The notes beneath the pieces are model-generated. The model saw nothing but the letters and a program-made list of their open reading frames with translations, was not told the DNA's origin and did no database searches. A stretch of 64,000 nucleotides of DNA from Nipponacmea schrenckii (taxonomy: Eukaryota; Mollusca; Gastropoda; Lottiidae), in NCBI GenBank assembly GCA_030562195.1, contig JAUJPP010000003.1, forward strand, positions 26,877,398-26,941,397, in the 5' to 3' direction. The translations under genes were made by a program, and so were the position numbers. Shown here piece by piece: positions 30,101-35,951 of this stretch; the stretch's first letter is position 1, and every line of letters starts with the position of its first letter.

Positions 30101-31021
30101 GCGTTATTTATAACTCAAAATTGCCGATTAATTCGAATTTTGCTTCACCGCTGCCTCATATAAGTCTCCACTATATCTTATATGGCTTAGATTTAACGGA
30201 ATGGGTGAGTTGTATGATATTGTATATCAAAGCTTTATATATAAAATATCCTTAATTATGATAAATGGTCGATTTTGAATACAGTGAGTCGAACGTTAAG
30301 TAAATATAATCCCATAAAAATGTTTTATGTATAGATGAGTAGTTTGAAATAAAATATTTTTGAATAATGTTTATCTATTGAAATAAAATTATTTTCCCAC
30401 TCAATTCAGGAACTTTTTAGCCATGAACAATTTTTGTATATTTCATATCAAGGATGACTATCAATATATTGTGTTAAAAAACTCTGCTGTAGGTTGAACC
30501 CATTCAAAATAGCTTGTTACATAAACCATCTAACTAAAGATAGGATGGGTGAGGTTACGGCTGTGCTTTTATCATGAGAAGTTATAAAATACAAAATATG
30601 CAAGCCTGGAATTATTCACTTTTATCAAACGTCGTTTGGTGTATCTCAAATATCTTTGAAATCACGTAGGTTTCTCTTCCAAATAAAAATGAAATAAAAT
30701 TGTGTTTTACGTCTTAATTTTTTGCACCTGGATGTTCTCGTGTGAACCGTTTGGCGTTTACAGCTCCTAAGGCCGGCTGGGCCGTCTGGGGCCGTCTGGG
30801 GCCGTCTGGGCCGTCCGTTTACTATCTTATTAATTCTTAAAGTGCACATAGCTACATGTTATTAAGGAATTTGTTCGATTAAAAAAAAAACGTTAAATGC
30901 AACCATTGTATTATTCTTATTTTATACATTCGACGTTTTTTAAAATCTAATTAATTTCATTTACCTGTAGAAACTGATAAAATATCGAAGTAATTCCGAA
31001 AAGTGTAAAAATAATCCTCAT
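56..31021 (-). CDS. Gene A: multidomain extracellular protein, 34 exons, 3' end outside window
   Basis: Spliced gene read from 31,021 leftwards; the listed exons sum to 5,622 nt (about 1,870 residues) and every junction has AG/GT with matching phase, mostly phase 1, the usual class for shuffled extracellular modules. Order: signal peptide, CTLD, LDLa, CUB x3, sushi x4, EGF x2, sushi x4, HYR x2, sushi-like, an unnamed domain, GCC2/GCC3 x3, EGF x2, PAN-like, EGF x2. The HYR / sushi / GCC2-GCC3 / EGF stretch resembles SVEP1-type proteins (family knowledge); the CTLD-LDLa-CUB front end is unlike vertebrate SVEP1. No transmembrane segment is seen in the part present. Probable role: secreted or matrix adhesion/recognition protein (inference). 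Four single-base deletions break exons 7, 26 and 32 (two). The start ATG is supported by a signal peptide shared with gene B. It could be functional with sequencing indels, or a decaying copy. Confidence 0.82.
255..1350. repeat. Minisatellite of about 65-75 bp in the last visible intron of gene A
   Basis: About 15 imperfect copies of a unit built around CATAATACTGGGATATCC and AACAAACATTCACCG, with variable CAACAGACAA insertions. It fills the intron between exons 33 and 34. Small open frames inside it are by-products. Confidence 0.9.
1372..1507 (-). CDS. Gene A exon 33: EGF domain
   Basis: 136 bp, phase 1 to 2. [26 protein letters not shown] and CIC. The donor CAG/GTATTT in phase 2 fits exon 34, the only phase 2 exit besides exon 3. 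Confidence 0.76.
1838..1928. repeat. Short tandem repeat of about 22 bp
   Basis: Four to five copies of AGATAGAACAAAGATTGAT-type units in the intron between exons 32 and 33. The rest of 1,508-2,059 shows nothing else recognisable. Confidence 0.8.
2060..2306 (-). CDS. Gene A exon 32: PAN/apple-like domain with two 1-bp frameshifts
   Basis: Readable as a PAN/apple domain: [17 protein letters not shown] in the middle, then [11 protein letters not shown] and KICNTTY. Three frames must be joined, with breaks near 2,287-2,292 and 2,145-2,150. The exon is 247 bp; phase 1 in and 1 out needs 249, so two bases are missing. PAN modules mediate protein or glycan contacts. The assignment rests on Cys spacing only. 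Confidence 0.6.
2536..2649 (-). CDS. Gene A exon 31: EGF domain
   Basis: 114 bp, phase 1 to 1. GYTGRLC closes the previous EGF, then [14 protein letters not shown] and FTCECPSG form a standard EGF. The acceptor plus the first 14 or so exon bases are copied in the neighbouring 45-bp array. Confidence 0.85.
2645..3725. repeat. 45-bp minisatellite seeded at exon 31 acceptor
   Basis: About 24 copies. On the minus strand each unit contains TTTAAGGTTATCCAGGAAG, almost the same as the exon 31 acceptor and first exon bases (one base differs). Since 45 is a multiple of three, long open frames run through on both strands. 3,726-4,002 shows no other feature. Confidence 0.9.
4003..4083 (-). CDS. Gene A exon 30: partial EGF-like module
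   Basis: 81 bp, phase 1 to 1. [15 protein letters not shown] and VCTCSEG; it continues into exon 31 (GYTGRLC), which supplies the last Cys. Confidence 0.78.
4221..4640. repeat. 38-bp minisatellite beside exon 29 donor
   Basis: About 11 copies of a unit with AATGTGATACATACATAGTG. More degenerate copies bridge 4,640-4,783 up to exon 29, and these show the resemblance to the exon 29 3' end plus donor. Confidence 0.88.
4784..4945 (-). CDS. Gene A exon 29: GCC2/GCC3 module 3
   Basis: 162 bp, phase 1 to 1. [20 protein letters not shown] and CTEC. Its 3' end and donor (ACACAAT then GTAAGT) look like the source of the adjacent 38-bp array. Confidence 0.85.
4946..5355. other. Intron 28 of gene A, no further feature
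   Basis: AT-rich unique sequence between GCC2/GCC3 exons; nothing recognisable. The same holds for 5,509-5,970 and 6,130-6,499. Confidence 0.6.
5356..5508 (-). CDS. Gene A exon 28: GCC2/GCC3 module 2
   Basis: 153 bp, phase 1 to 1. [30 protein letters not shown] and TGC. Same exon architecture as exons 27 and 29. Confidence 0.86.
5971..6129 (-). CDS. Gene A exon 27: GCC2/GCC3 (ephrin-receptor-like) module 1
   Basis: 159 bp, phase 1 to 1. [20 protein letters not shown] and CKKC, the CxxG.[FY].....C..CP.G.YQ pattern of GCC2/GCC3 repeats. Confidence 0.86.
6500..6724 (-). CDS. Gene A exon 26: unnamed domain, second half, with 1-bp frameshift
   Basis: Opens with [12 protein letters not shown] in frame, then hits a stop. 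Dropping to the next frame gives [15 protein letters not shown] and [13 protein letters not shown] through to the donor. One base is missing near 6,676-6,680. The exon is 225 bp, whereas phases 0 to 1 need 226. Either an indel error or a true mutation. Confidence 0.7.
7109..7323 (-). CDS. Gene A exon 25: unnamed cysteine-containing domain, first half
   Basis: 215 bp, phase 1 to 0. FENCKDSF and [13 protein letters not shown]; mixed beta-like sequence that I do not recognise as a named family. Its position, just before GCC2/GCC3 repeats, is the best clue. Confidence 0.72.
7370..8255. repeat. Minisatellite of about 29 bp in intron 24
   Basis: About 30 copies of GGTTACTCGTAGAAACGCCA plus CTGGGTAAT with scattered changes (AACGCC/GACACT variants). 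Fills the intron between exons 24 and 25. No clear match to either exon border. Confidence 0.9.
8323..8499 (-). CDS. Gene A exon 24: sushi-like domain 9
   Basis: 177 bp, phase 1 to 1. The acceptor is placed at TTACAAG, because the nearer AAACAG gives the wrong phase and a stop. Four Cys: [25 protein letters not shown] and [12 protein letters not shown]. Fits the single CCP that sits between HYR and GCC2/GCC3 modules in SVEP1-type proteins. Confidence 0.75.
8840..9073 (-). CDS. Gene A exon 23: HYR-like domain 2 (divergent)
   Basis: 234 bp, phase 1 to 1. PDLTCPDHL opens like a HYR repeat and [10 protein letters not shown] closes like one, with two Cys in the right places, but the DNSG and D..GN motifs are lost. 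Confidence 0.7.
9430..9715 (+). repeat. Dispersed repeat, copy 1
   Basis: Shares GAGAAATGTAATTGGCGGAA, GTGTGCAGTGACACTCAAGC and TTTTCAACGAGATTGATGGA with 35,050-35,335 and, inverted, with 40,690-40,965. Lies in intron 22. No protein or terminal repeats recognised; family unknown. Confidence 0.75.
9716..10167. other. Rest of intron 22
   Basis: AT-rich, no recognisable feature. Likewise 10,405-11,091 (intron 21) holds no gene, only AT-rich sequence. Confidence 0.5.
10168..10404 (-). CDS. Gene A exon 22: HYR domain 1
   Basis: 237 bp, phase 1 to 1. [21 protein letters not shown] and [15 protein letters not shown] match the hyalin repeat (D..PP...CP, A.DNSG, Y.A.D..GN...C). HYR modules are immunoglobulin-like and adhesive (family knowledge). 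Confidence 0.86.
11092..11280 (-). CDS. Gene A exon 21: sushi/CCP domain 8
   Basis: 189 bp, phase 1 to 1. [26 protein letters not shown] and [10 protein letters not shown]. Complete CCP with Trp before the last Cys. Confidence 0.85.
11547..11744 (-). CDS. Gene A exon 20: sushi/CCP domain 7
   Basis: 198 bp, phase 1 to 1. [20 protein letters not shown] and [11 protein letters not shown]. Separated from exon 19 by a 3.8-kb intron that is almost entirely the 33-bp array. Confidence 0.84.
11925..15500. repeat. 33-bp minisatellite, 3.6 kb, with higher-order duplication
   Basis: Roughly 105 copies of GATATTGAGACTGGTATAGT plus GTATACTTATTGA. Variant blocks (CACGTAGGTAGAG; GATTGCGATATTAAAACATG; TAGTGTATGCTCATT) recur about 1.7 kb apart (12.3/14.0 kb; 13.03/14.73 kb), showing a large internal duplication. 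Fills intron 19. The length, a multiple of three, explains the long open frames. Confidence 0.93.
15517..15735 (-). CDS. Gene A exon 19: sushi-like domain 6
   Basis: 219 bp, phase 1 to 1. [22 protein letters not shown] and PEC give four Cys in CCP order, with a longer first loop and no Trp. The donor TAGTAAGT abuts the 33-bp array, whose units resemble this exon end. Confidence 0.72.
15925..16480. repeat. 138-bp tandem repeat, four copies
   Basis: Units start near ACGATAGTTCATAGTG at about 15,931, 16,068, 16,206 and 16,345. GC-richer than the surroundings. An open frame on the minus strand across all copies follows from 138 being divisible by three. Part of the motif also occurs at 15,800-15,925. 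Confidence 0.88.
16750..16970 (+). repeat. Interspersed repeat family 1, copy in intron 18
   Basis: Contains TTTACGTCCTACTCTTCTGC, CAACTGTCGAGGGATCTTT and CGGTTTATTGTCCCATC, shared with copies near 40.4-40.65 (inverted), 42.72-43.07, 44.98-45.18 (inverted) and 53.98-54.16 kb. Likely a non-autonomous mobile element; class undetermined. Confidence 0.75.
17041..17220 (-). CDS. Gene A exon 18: sushi/CCP domain 5
   Basis: 180 bp, phase 1 to 1. [20 protein letters not shown] and QWVGPPPTC are the standard CCP landmarks. Confidence 0.86.
17221..17651. other. Intron 17 of gene A
   Basis: No recognisable element. The same is true for 17,844-18,318 and 18,439-18,918; the latter has short A/T runs (TAATAATAATAATA) only. 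Confidence 0.5.
17652..17843 (-). CDS. Gene A exon 17: calcium-binding EGF domain 2 with long C-terminal loop
   Basis: 192 bp, phase 1 to 1. [16 protein letters not shown] and YTCSCKEGF are a clear cbEGF. The loop between the fifth and sixth Cys is unusually long, about 30 mostly charged residues, before HSCV. Confidence 0.85.
18319..18438 (-). CDS. Gene A exon 16: calcium-binding EGF domain 1
   Basis: 120 bp, phase 1 to 1. [12 protein letters not shown] and YDCMN, then [13 protein letters not shown] and SC. The D.NEC opening and the aromatic before the fifth Cys match cbEGF modules. Confidence 0.86.
18919..19089 (-). CDS. Gene A exon 15: sushi/CCP domain 4
   Basis: 171 bp, phase 1 to 1. 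[10 protein letters not shown] and YTCDAGYEI, then [10 protein letters not shown] and MC. The conserved Trp before the last Cys is replaced by Phe. Confidence 0.83.
19440..19613 (-). CDS. Gene A exon 14: sushi/CCP domain 3
   Basis: 174 bp, phase 1 to 1. [21 protein letters not shown] and [11 protein letters not shown] make a textbook CCP module, including the W preceding Cys4. Confidence 0.87.
19974..20153 (-). CDS. Gene A exon 13: sushi/CCP domain 2
   Basis: 180 bp, phase 1 to 1. [21 protein letters not shown] and WATC then IAC give the four CCP cysteines. Typical length of about 60 residues. Confidence 0.85.
20406..20597 (-). CDS. Gene A exon 12: sushi/CCP domain 1
   Basis: 192 bp, phase 1 to 1, one exon per module. 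Four Cys in CCP spacing: [29 protein letters not shown] and a closing PTC. The Trp before the last Cys is present. Confidence 0.85.
20628..20835. repeat. AT-rich short tandem repeat (ACATACTATATA)
   Basis: About a dozen ACATACTATATATAATA-type units in intron 11, just downstream of the exon 11 donor. Slippage-prone low-complexity DNA. Confidence 0.82.
20872..21031 (-). CDS. Gene A exon 11: CUB domain 3, second half
   Basis: 160 bp, phase 0 to 1. Hydrophobic alternation ending in [12 protein letters not shown] and FEMQFSL. Divergent: the DG motif of other CUBs is not seen, so this is assigned mainly by position and phase. Confidence 0.68.
21357..21535 (-). CDS. Gene A exon 10: CUB domain 3, first half
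   Basis: 179 bp, phase 1 to 0. Begins [11 protein letters not shown], followed by [19 protein letters not shown] and SWLI, a CUB opening with two Cys. Donor GTCAGT. Confidence 0.8.
21867..21925 (+). repeat. Possible tRNA-derived SINE head
   Basis: GGTCAGTGAGTAGGATGCTT followed by a possible B box (CGAGGGTCGC). Within intron 9. Weak evidence: no complete fold was checked and no second copy was matched here. Confidence 0.3.
22014..22212 (-). CDS. Gene A exon 9: CUB domain 2, second half
   Basis: 199 bp, phase 0 to 1. [10 protein letters not shown] is the conserved D.[VI].[VI][YF]DG motif; [12 protein letters not shown] matches the closing G[FY].[IV].Y strand. No Cys in the exon. Confidence 0.82.
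22295..22326. repeat. (ATGA)n microsatellite
   Basis: Eight or so perfect tetranucleotide units adjoining exon 8. Confidence 0.9.
22333..22463 (-). CDS. Gene A exon 8: CUB domain 2, first half
   Basis: 131 bp, phase 1 to 0, the same size and phases as exon 6. [17 protein letters not shown] is a classical CUB signature (SP.YP..Y....W). It probably lacks the first CUB disulfide, because no Cys is seen. Confidence 0.82.
22641..22823 (-). CDS. Gene A exon 7: CUB domain 1, second half, with 1-bp frameshift
   Basis: Starts [10 protein letters not shown] (third CUB strand region) and ends [12 protein letters not shown], but these halves lie in different frames. The change of frame is near 22,738-22,742, where one base is missing after CTCTCAGG. 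The exon is 183 bp, whereas entry phase 0 and exit phase 1 need 184, so the loss is one base. Either an assembly indel or a true frameshift mutation. Confidence 0.75.
22826..25765. repeat. 70-bp minisatellite, about 42 copies, in CUB1 intron
   Basis: Very homogeneous units (ATAGTTATACATTGACTACT, then AGAACCTCTATCAACATAGG, then TTTAATAAGTTTGAAGAC). It starts only a few bases from the exon 7 acceptor and shows a patchy match to it. High identity suggests recent expansion or active homogenisation; GT/AT and GGT/GCC/GAC variants mark subfamilies. Interrupts the intron splitting CUB domain 1. Confidence 0.95.
25770..26464. other. Remainder of intron 6, shared with gene B
   Basis: Matches the inverse complement of 55,331-55,866 in gene B, for example around TAGACTTAATATTTGTTTAC. 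No other feature. The gene B copy runs into the N gap where the 70-bp array would be expected. Confidence 0.75.
26465..26595 (-). CDS. Gene A exon 6: CUB domain 1, first half
   Basis: 131 bp, phase 1 to 0. [10 protein letters not shown] then [15 protein letters not shown] is the N-terminal half of a CUB domain, with the two Cys that pair in most CUBs. It continues in exon 7 across a 3.6-kb intron holding a 70-bp array. Confidence 0.82.
27043..27312 (-). CDS. Gene A exon 5: C-type lectin end plus LDL-receptor class A domain
   Basis: 270 bp, phase 1 to 1. The first part closes the CTLD ([12 protein letters not shown], then SPYVC). No EPN/QPD plus WND calcium-sugar motif is visible, so classical sugar binding is doubtful. 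The last 40 residues are an LDLa module with six Cys and the acidic calcium site ([16 protein letters not shown]). This copy is in frame; the gene B copy has lost one base. Confidence 0.85.
27376..27870. mobile_element. Foldback element with long imperfect inverted arms (intron 4, gene A)
   Basis: Two arms of roughly 210-220 bp rich in CATTTAGGCACAC on the left and GTGTGCCTAAATG on the right, around a centre near 27,610-27,650. The same element is at the matching place in gene B. No coding capacity; foldback/MITE-like. Confidence 0.8.
28011..28114 (-). CDS. Gene A exon 4: C-type lectin-like domain, middle
   Basis: 104 bp, phase 2 to 1. Contains [12 protein letters not shown], the typical CTLD stretch after the second Cys, then WKNVWIENR in the place of the WIGL core. 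Four base differences from gene B exon 4. The donor is GTAAGT. Confidence 0.8.
28262..28375 (-). repeat. tRNA-derived SINE-like sequence (intron 3, gene A)
   Basis: On the minus strand AGCCCAGTCGGTTAGAGCG fits an A box, followed by GGGTTCCGAACTC as a B box-like motif. A counterpart sits in gene B at about 52,985-53,085. The A to B distance is longer than in a normal tRNA, so a SINE head is favoured over a tRNA gene. Confidence 0.5.
28769..28850 (-). CDS. Gene A exon 3: C-type lectin-like domain, first part
   Basis: 82 bp, phase 1 to 2. Begins [11 protein letters not shown], the usual opening of a C-type lectin fold, and ends with NAMKNCEG, the helix with the next conserved Cys. Identical to gene B exon 3. 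Confidence 0.8.
29001..29040 (-). CDS. Gene A exon 2: mature N-terminus
   Basis: 40-bp exon, phase 0 to 1, encoding [13 protein letters not shown]. Acceptor TTTCAG and donor GTAAGC. Identical in sequence to the gene B exon at 52,272. Signal peptidase cleavage probably falls near this junction (inference). Confidence 0.8.
29574..29847. mobile_element. MITE with TACGGTGG terminal inverted repeats, 274 bp
   Basis: Ends TACGGTGGCTTACATA and TATTTGAGCCACCGTA. Internally there are two to three copies of a GTGGAAAATAAAG stretch. The same ends bound a 146-bp element at 44,590. Located in intron 1 of gene A. Superfamily not assigned. Confidence 0.72.
29953..30204 (+). CDS. Candidate exon of an unrecognised plus-strand gene
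   Basis: Open frame ending at a strong donor (TGG then GTGAGT). A possible acceptor (CCACGGCAG) at 30,039 would make a 165-bp phase 0 exon from 30,040. Contains [16 protein letters not shown] and [14 protein letters not shown], compositionally more like protein than its surroundings. It lies within intron 1 of gene A on the other strand. I do not recognise the family; it may be a gene or transposon fragment. Confidence 0.25.
30965..31021 (-). CDS. Gene A exon 1: start codon and signal peptide
   Basis: Encodes [19 protein letters not shown], a short basic N-terminus followed by a hydrophobic core, then a GTAA donor in phase 0. The same start with 57 bp and the same phase occurs at 45,781 in gene B, which supports this ATG. 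No convincing TATA box was identified upstream. Confidence 0.78.
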
Positions 31022-31119
31022 TTTCAGACTGTTAATGATAACCATTATGGTCTATATGTATTATGTACTATTAAGTTATTTGTGCAGTGGTTAAAAAAGA
31101 CCATGTGAATCGCTGTTGG

Positions 31120-31640
31120 AGACTATGGAAGACCATGACTATCAAAATTCATAATTCTGTCCGCTATTTTTAAATATGTTTGATTTTTCAACATTTGATA
31201 TGAAATTTCGGCATTTGTAGACTTCAATGACCATTTGTTTATTAATATCGACATTTGTACTCTCAAATAGACAATTGTACCACGAAATCAGTAACTTGTG
31301 GGATTTAACAAATTTTGAAAAATAAATCTTGAAATACAAATCGGAAATAACAAATCTCCAAAAGCATTTCTTCAAATGCAAGTTCAGAAAATTAGTATAC
31401 CATCATTATGACGTCAGGAGGAGCTCATCTAGAAACTTATAGTCAGGAGGCTGGATGTCAAATGACATACAGCGCCTCCTGGCGTCATAATGATGGTATA
31501 CTAATTTTCTGAACTTCTGTTCATTGAAATCTACAAAAAATGCCGAAATTTCATTTCAAATGTTGAAAAATCAAACATATTTAAAAATAACTGACAGAAT
31601 TATGAATTTAGATAGTCATGGTCTTCCATAGGAGACAATC
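31120..31640. mobile_element. Nested palindromic foldback element upstream of gene A start
   Basis: Outer arms of about 120 bp (GACTATGGAAGACCATGACT at 31,121 against its complement ending at 31,633) and inner arms (TTCAGAAAATTAGTATACCA at about 31,383 against 31,483-31,514). Only about 100 bp upstream of the gene A ATG, so it sits where the promoter should be. Confidence 0.8.
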
Positions 31641-32257
31641 AGGGTAATTCAAACGGAAATTACTTTTTTATGATAGATATATTACATATTCTATTTAAAA
31701 AGCTTTATTCAATTTGAATATGCACAAAGCATATTTCTTAATCTCTGAATTAATTAACTAACATAAATATGGAACAGGTGTGTAAACTTTATGAAGTATT
31801 AAAATATGAAAAAAAAATCTATCCTTTTAAATATTCGGATCTTTTGTTGATTATATGAACAAAGTCGATGTCACACTGGCATTTCTTTTTAAATAATGTT
31901 CTCCGGATAATCTGTCGGGAAAGTGGCAACTCTCCTCAAAGATATCTGGGACAGTTAATATAGCAAAGGTAGTATTTGTGATATCAATAATTATTAAGAC
32001 GATGTTAAGAAGATTGTCTTTGGGGTCGAAGAGAAATGGTGTTGTTTTGAATAAAGTAGACTGAATGTAATGGGTCACAAGAAACATAAGTATGGTTCTT
32101 ACATGGAAATAACAAATAAGAATTTTTAAAAGGCTTAGAAATGGCGATGAGTATGAGATGAAGACCTTGTTAATATGTTGGTTTTTTTTAAAGGAAATTT
32201 TGTTGGAAAGGTAATTCTCGACCGATCAAAATTAATGACGATAATTAAGGCTGCCAA

Positions 32258-33460
32258 CTCGAGTCAAATTGTTACTCTTTATTTACTATATATATAGTTA
32301 AATTATTCATTGTTACTCTTTATTTACTATATATATTGTTATATTATCCATTGTTACTCTTTATTTACTATATATATTGTTATATTATTCATTGTTACTC
32401 TTTATTTACTATATATATTGTTATATTATCATTGTTGTTCTTTATTTACTATATATATTGTTATATTATCATTGTTGATCTTTATTTACTATATATATTG
32501 TTATATTATTCATTGTTATACTCTTTATTTACTATATATATTGTTATATTATTCATTGTTACTCTTTATTTACTATATATATTGTTATATTATCATTGTT
32601 ACTCTTTACTTACTATATATATTGTTATATTATTCATTGTTACTCTTTACTTACTATATATATTGTTATATTATCCATTGTTACTCTTTATTTACTATAT
32701 ATATTGTAATATTATTCATTGTTATACTCTTTATTTACTATATATATTGTTATATTATTCATTGTTACTCTTTATTTACTATATATATTGTTATATTATT
32801 CATTGTTACTCTTTATTTACTATATATATTGTTATATTATTCATTGTTACTCTTTATTTACTATATATATTGTTATATTATTCATAGTTACTCTTTATTT
32901 ACTATATATATTGTTATATTATTCATAGTTACTCTTTATTTACTATATATATTGTTATATTATCATTGTTACTCTTTATTTACTATATATATTGTTATAT
33001 TATTCATTGTTACTCTTTATTTACTATATATATTGTTATATTATTCATAGTTACTCTTTATTTACTATATATATTGTTATATTATTCATTGTTACTCTTT
33101 ATTTACTATATATATTGTTATATTATTCATAGTTACTCTTTATTTACTATATATATTGTTATATTATTCATTGTTACTCTTTATTTACTATATATATTGT
33201 TATATTATTCATAGTTACTCTTTATTTACTATATATATTGTTATATTATTCATAGTTACTCTTTATTTACTATATATATTGTTATATTATTCATTGTTAC
33301 TCTTTATTTACTATATATATTGTTATATTATCATTGTTACTCTTTATTTACTATATATATTGTTATATTATTCATTGTTACTCTTTATTTACTATATATA
33401 TTGTTATATTATCCATTGTTACTCTTTATTTACTATATATATTGTTGTATTATTCATTTC
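32258..33460. repeat. 41-bp AT-rich minisatellite between the two genes
   Basis: About 29 copies of TTACTCTTTATTTACTATAT plus ATATTGTTATATTATTCATTG. Because 41 is not a multiple of three, each frame cycles through the same peptides, giving several long spurious open frames. Confidence 0.93.
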
Positions 33461-34045
33461 TCTTGATTTACCCTGCCTGTATGAGCTTATGAGTTAATAA
33501 TTGTCCATTTATTTCGTGCTTATTTACCTATGCCTATTTCTGTATGTCTTATAAACAGAGATTAAAGGGGTGTTATTAACGGTTAGACATGGTAATTATC
33601 TACCGAAGCTTAAAGAACTTAATTTGTATGATGCAAAATGATACTATCAGTGTCCCAGATACACATAAATATTTAAAAATCTCTTTACAACCCCTTTAAT
33701 ATAATAGTATTGACTAATAATTGAAAAGAAATATGTGATTAAACGCTGAGTTAATAATGTGTACATAGGTGAGAATACTTCATGTCAAAAAAGTTTGTAG
33801 AAGGTCTTTCAAGTTGTGAGCTGAAGCGTACTATCACACAGAAATTTAAAGTACGTTTTGCATTGTAAGAAATATTGTGAATTCGAAATTTGATTTTAAA
33901 TTAAAATTTGCAAGTATAGGTAATATCCGACCTCCGAGTTTTCCGACCTCCGATGAAACTTGATTTGTAGCTTTAAAGTTCTCTCAAATAATATTAGGCC
34001 ACAAGCATTGTAACATTAATTTAAATTTTCATTTGTTGTTTTTAG
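33461..34045. other. Intergenic, no feature
   Basis: AT-rich, apparently unique. Also 34,350-34,920 shows nothing recognisable. Confidence 0.5.
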
Positions 34046-34246
34046 GAAATGATTTACTTAAACTGTGTATTCGAGGAAAACCATGGTATATTATCCGTTG
34101 TTGTACCTTTCTTGGATAACTTAAGGAATCCGAGAGGAAAGTTGGTAGAACCATGGTTGGGACCACCCCTTTTTGATCAGTTGTATGAGCTTTTATTTCA
34201 TAAACGGTTTTATTTATGTTACATATATACTATATGTATTCTATAG
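34046..34246 (+). CDS. Candidate terminal exon of the same plus-strand gene
   Basis: Follows a good acceptor (TTGTTTTTAG) in phase 0, matching the donor at 30,204. Reads EMIYLNCVFEENHG, then KLVEPWLGPPLFDQLYE, to a TAG. A degenerate copy of the PWLGPP-coding stretch follows at about 34,310-34,350. Function unknown. Confidence 0.25.
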   Translation, partial: EMIYLNCVFEENHGILSVVVPFLDNLRNPRGKLVEPWLGPPLFDQLYELLFHKRFYLCYIYTICIL

Positions 34247-34969
34247 TAATAACTGTTGTTGTACTATACTAGGATATTTTAACACTATAACATATAATAT
34301 TTGAGTGTAAGTAGGTGGAACCATGACTGGGACCACCCCTTTTTTAACAAAGCATAAAATGGTAACGTGCAAAATGCCTCAATAATTTTATGCTGTCAAT
34401 CATTTTATTTTTGTTGCAAGTTAATAATACCACGTGTATTATTCATTAACATACTTAGACAGAATCATCGTCGAGTGTAATATTTTCAGAAGTCAATTAT
34501 ATCTAAGTTTCAGCAGCAGTGTTCACAGCTTATCGTAGAAGATTGAGCTTGTTGAAATACAGTCATCAATCAATACCATGCAATGTGTAGGGATTAAATT
34601 GTATACCAGATAGTCTAGAATGAGCAGGAAGAACTTTCATCTGGGATACATTGCTAATATATTGGGCCACTGTAAACTTCTGTGTCATTAGTAGACTTAT
34701 TGTGGTATTACAACAGTCTAGGTTCTAAAGAACAGATACAACACAGGAACTTCAGCAATCGTATAGTATATTATATTTAAACATTAAGAACGTCTAAAGA
34801 CTACTACTACAGAATTATATCAATTATCCAGTACATGTTGACATGTCTGGTCAGAACAGCGGTTAACTCCACTTATCGTGACAGTATTGACGTTTCAATC
34901 CAGCTATTTTAGACAAATAAGTCCGTTCTATTTTTAGAAATCCTCTTCTCCCTTCTTTGGGGGTGTTTG

Positions 34970-35335
34970 CATGCCCATTTTGGACTAATTTTTGGTCTAG
35001 ATTTGAAATTTGATGTCTGAAATTGCATTTTCTTTCAGAATTTCTGAAATAATGAGAAATTTAATTGGCGGAAGGTTATTTCTAAAAATAGTGGTTTTGT
35101 GTGCAGTGGCAGTCAAGCGGATGTTGATAAAATGTAGTGGTTTACTTTCATTTTGTTTAGTTCAAAATTAACATGGTCATGCTATATTGAAATTTTGTAC
35201 AGAAACCAAGTATTGGGCAGGATTTCATATGACATACATGTACAGGAAAGTTTTCAACGAGATTTCTGGAAAAAGTTATGGAAGGTTGAATTTAACATTG
35301 AAACAGATTGCAAATGAATTGGTGGACTGAGTCCT
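34970..35335 (+). repeat. Dispersed repeat, copy 2
   Basis: Closely matches 9,430-9,715 and, in inverse orientation, 40,690-40,990. With the third copy it brackets the non-LTR element at similar distances on both sides. Confidence 0.75.
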
Positions 35336-35951
35336 TACTTATATCTCTATCTGGCCAGCAACACTCACCTCTCATCTCTCATGTCCAAATTAGGCTGACT
35401 GGTGGAGAGTATATATCAGTAACTGATCCGCGCCAAACATATTAATAATTACTAAAAGTGAACGGATCAGGCTACAGGGAAACCAAAAGGCATCTTTCGT
35501 TCAGCTGGTTGTATCGGTACTGCAAATAGCAAATACAGCTAGAGTAATTTGCTATATGACCGTAATATGTGTCAGAATGTATTGAAACAATTCCATTTCT
35601 TGTAAATTTTACTTGGAAAAAACCTCCTAACAACGTTTTGTACAGCTCGACAGAAAGACTGTAAATAATTTAGAACAAACGGCAGATATTGACATATTTA
35701 CAATTCAATCATGTCACTGCATTAATAAGGTTCAGTGATATTGCAGTCAAGGTATTTGACACAGATCGCATTCTAAAGATGTTAATAATAATAATAATAA
35801 CTTTATTCACAATCTCTCAAGGAGACATAAGAAAATATATCATAATGAAGTGGAACAATGCGATTATTTACATATATACAAGTATACTGTTTACAATTCA
35901 TAGAAATTTAACTTATATTGATAAAGCTCATTCTTCAAAAGACATAATACA

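Noticed and set aside
32310..33497. Overlapping plus-strand frames rich in Leu, Tyr and Ile that look like membrane proteins
   Set aside because: All three frames of a 41-bp AT-rich repeat give the same peptides in rotation, so this is not coding.
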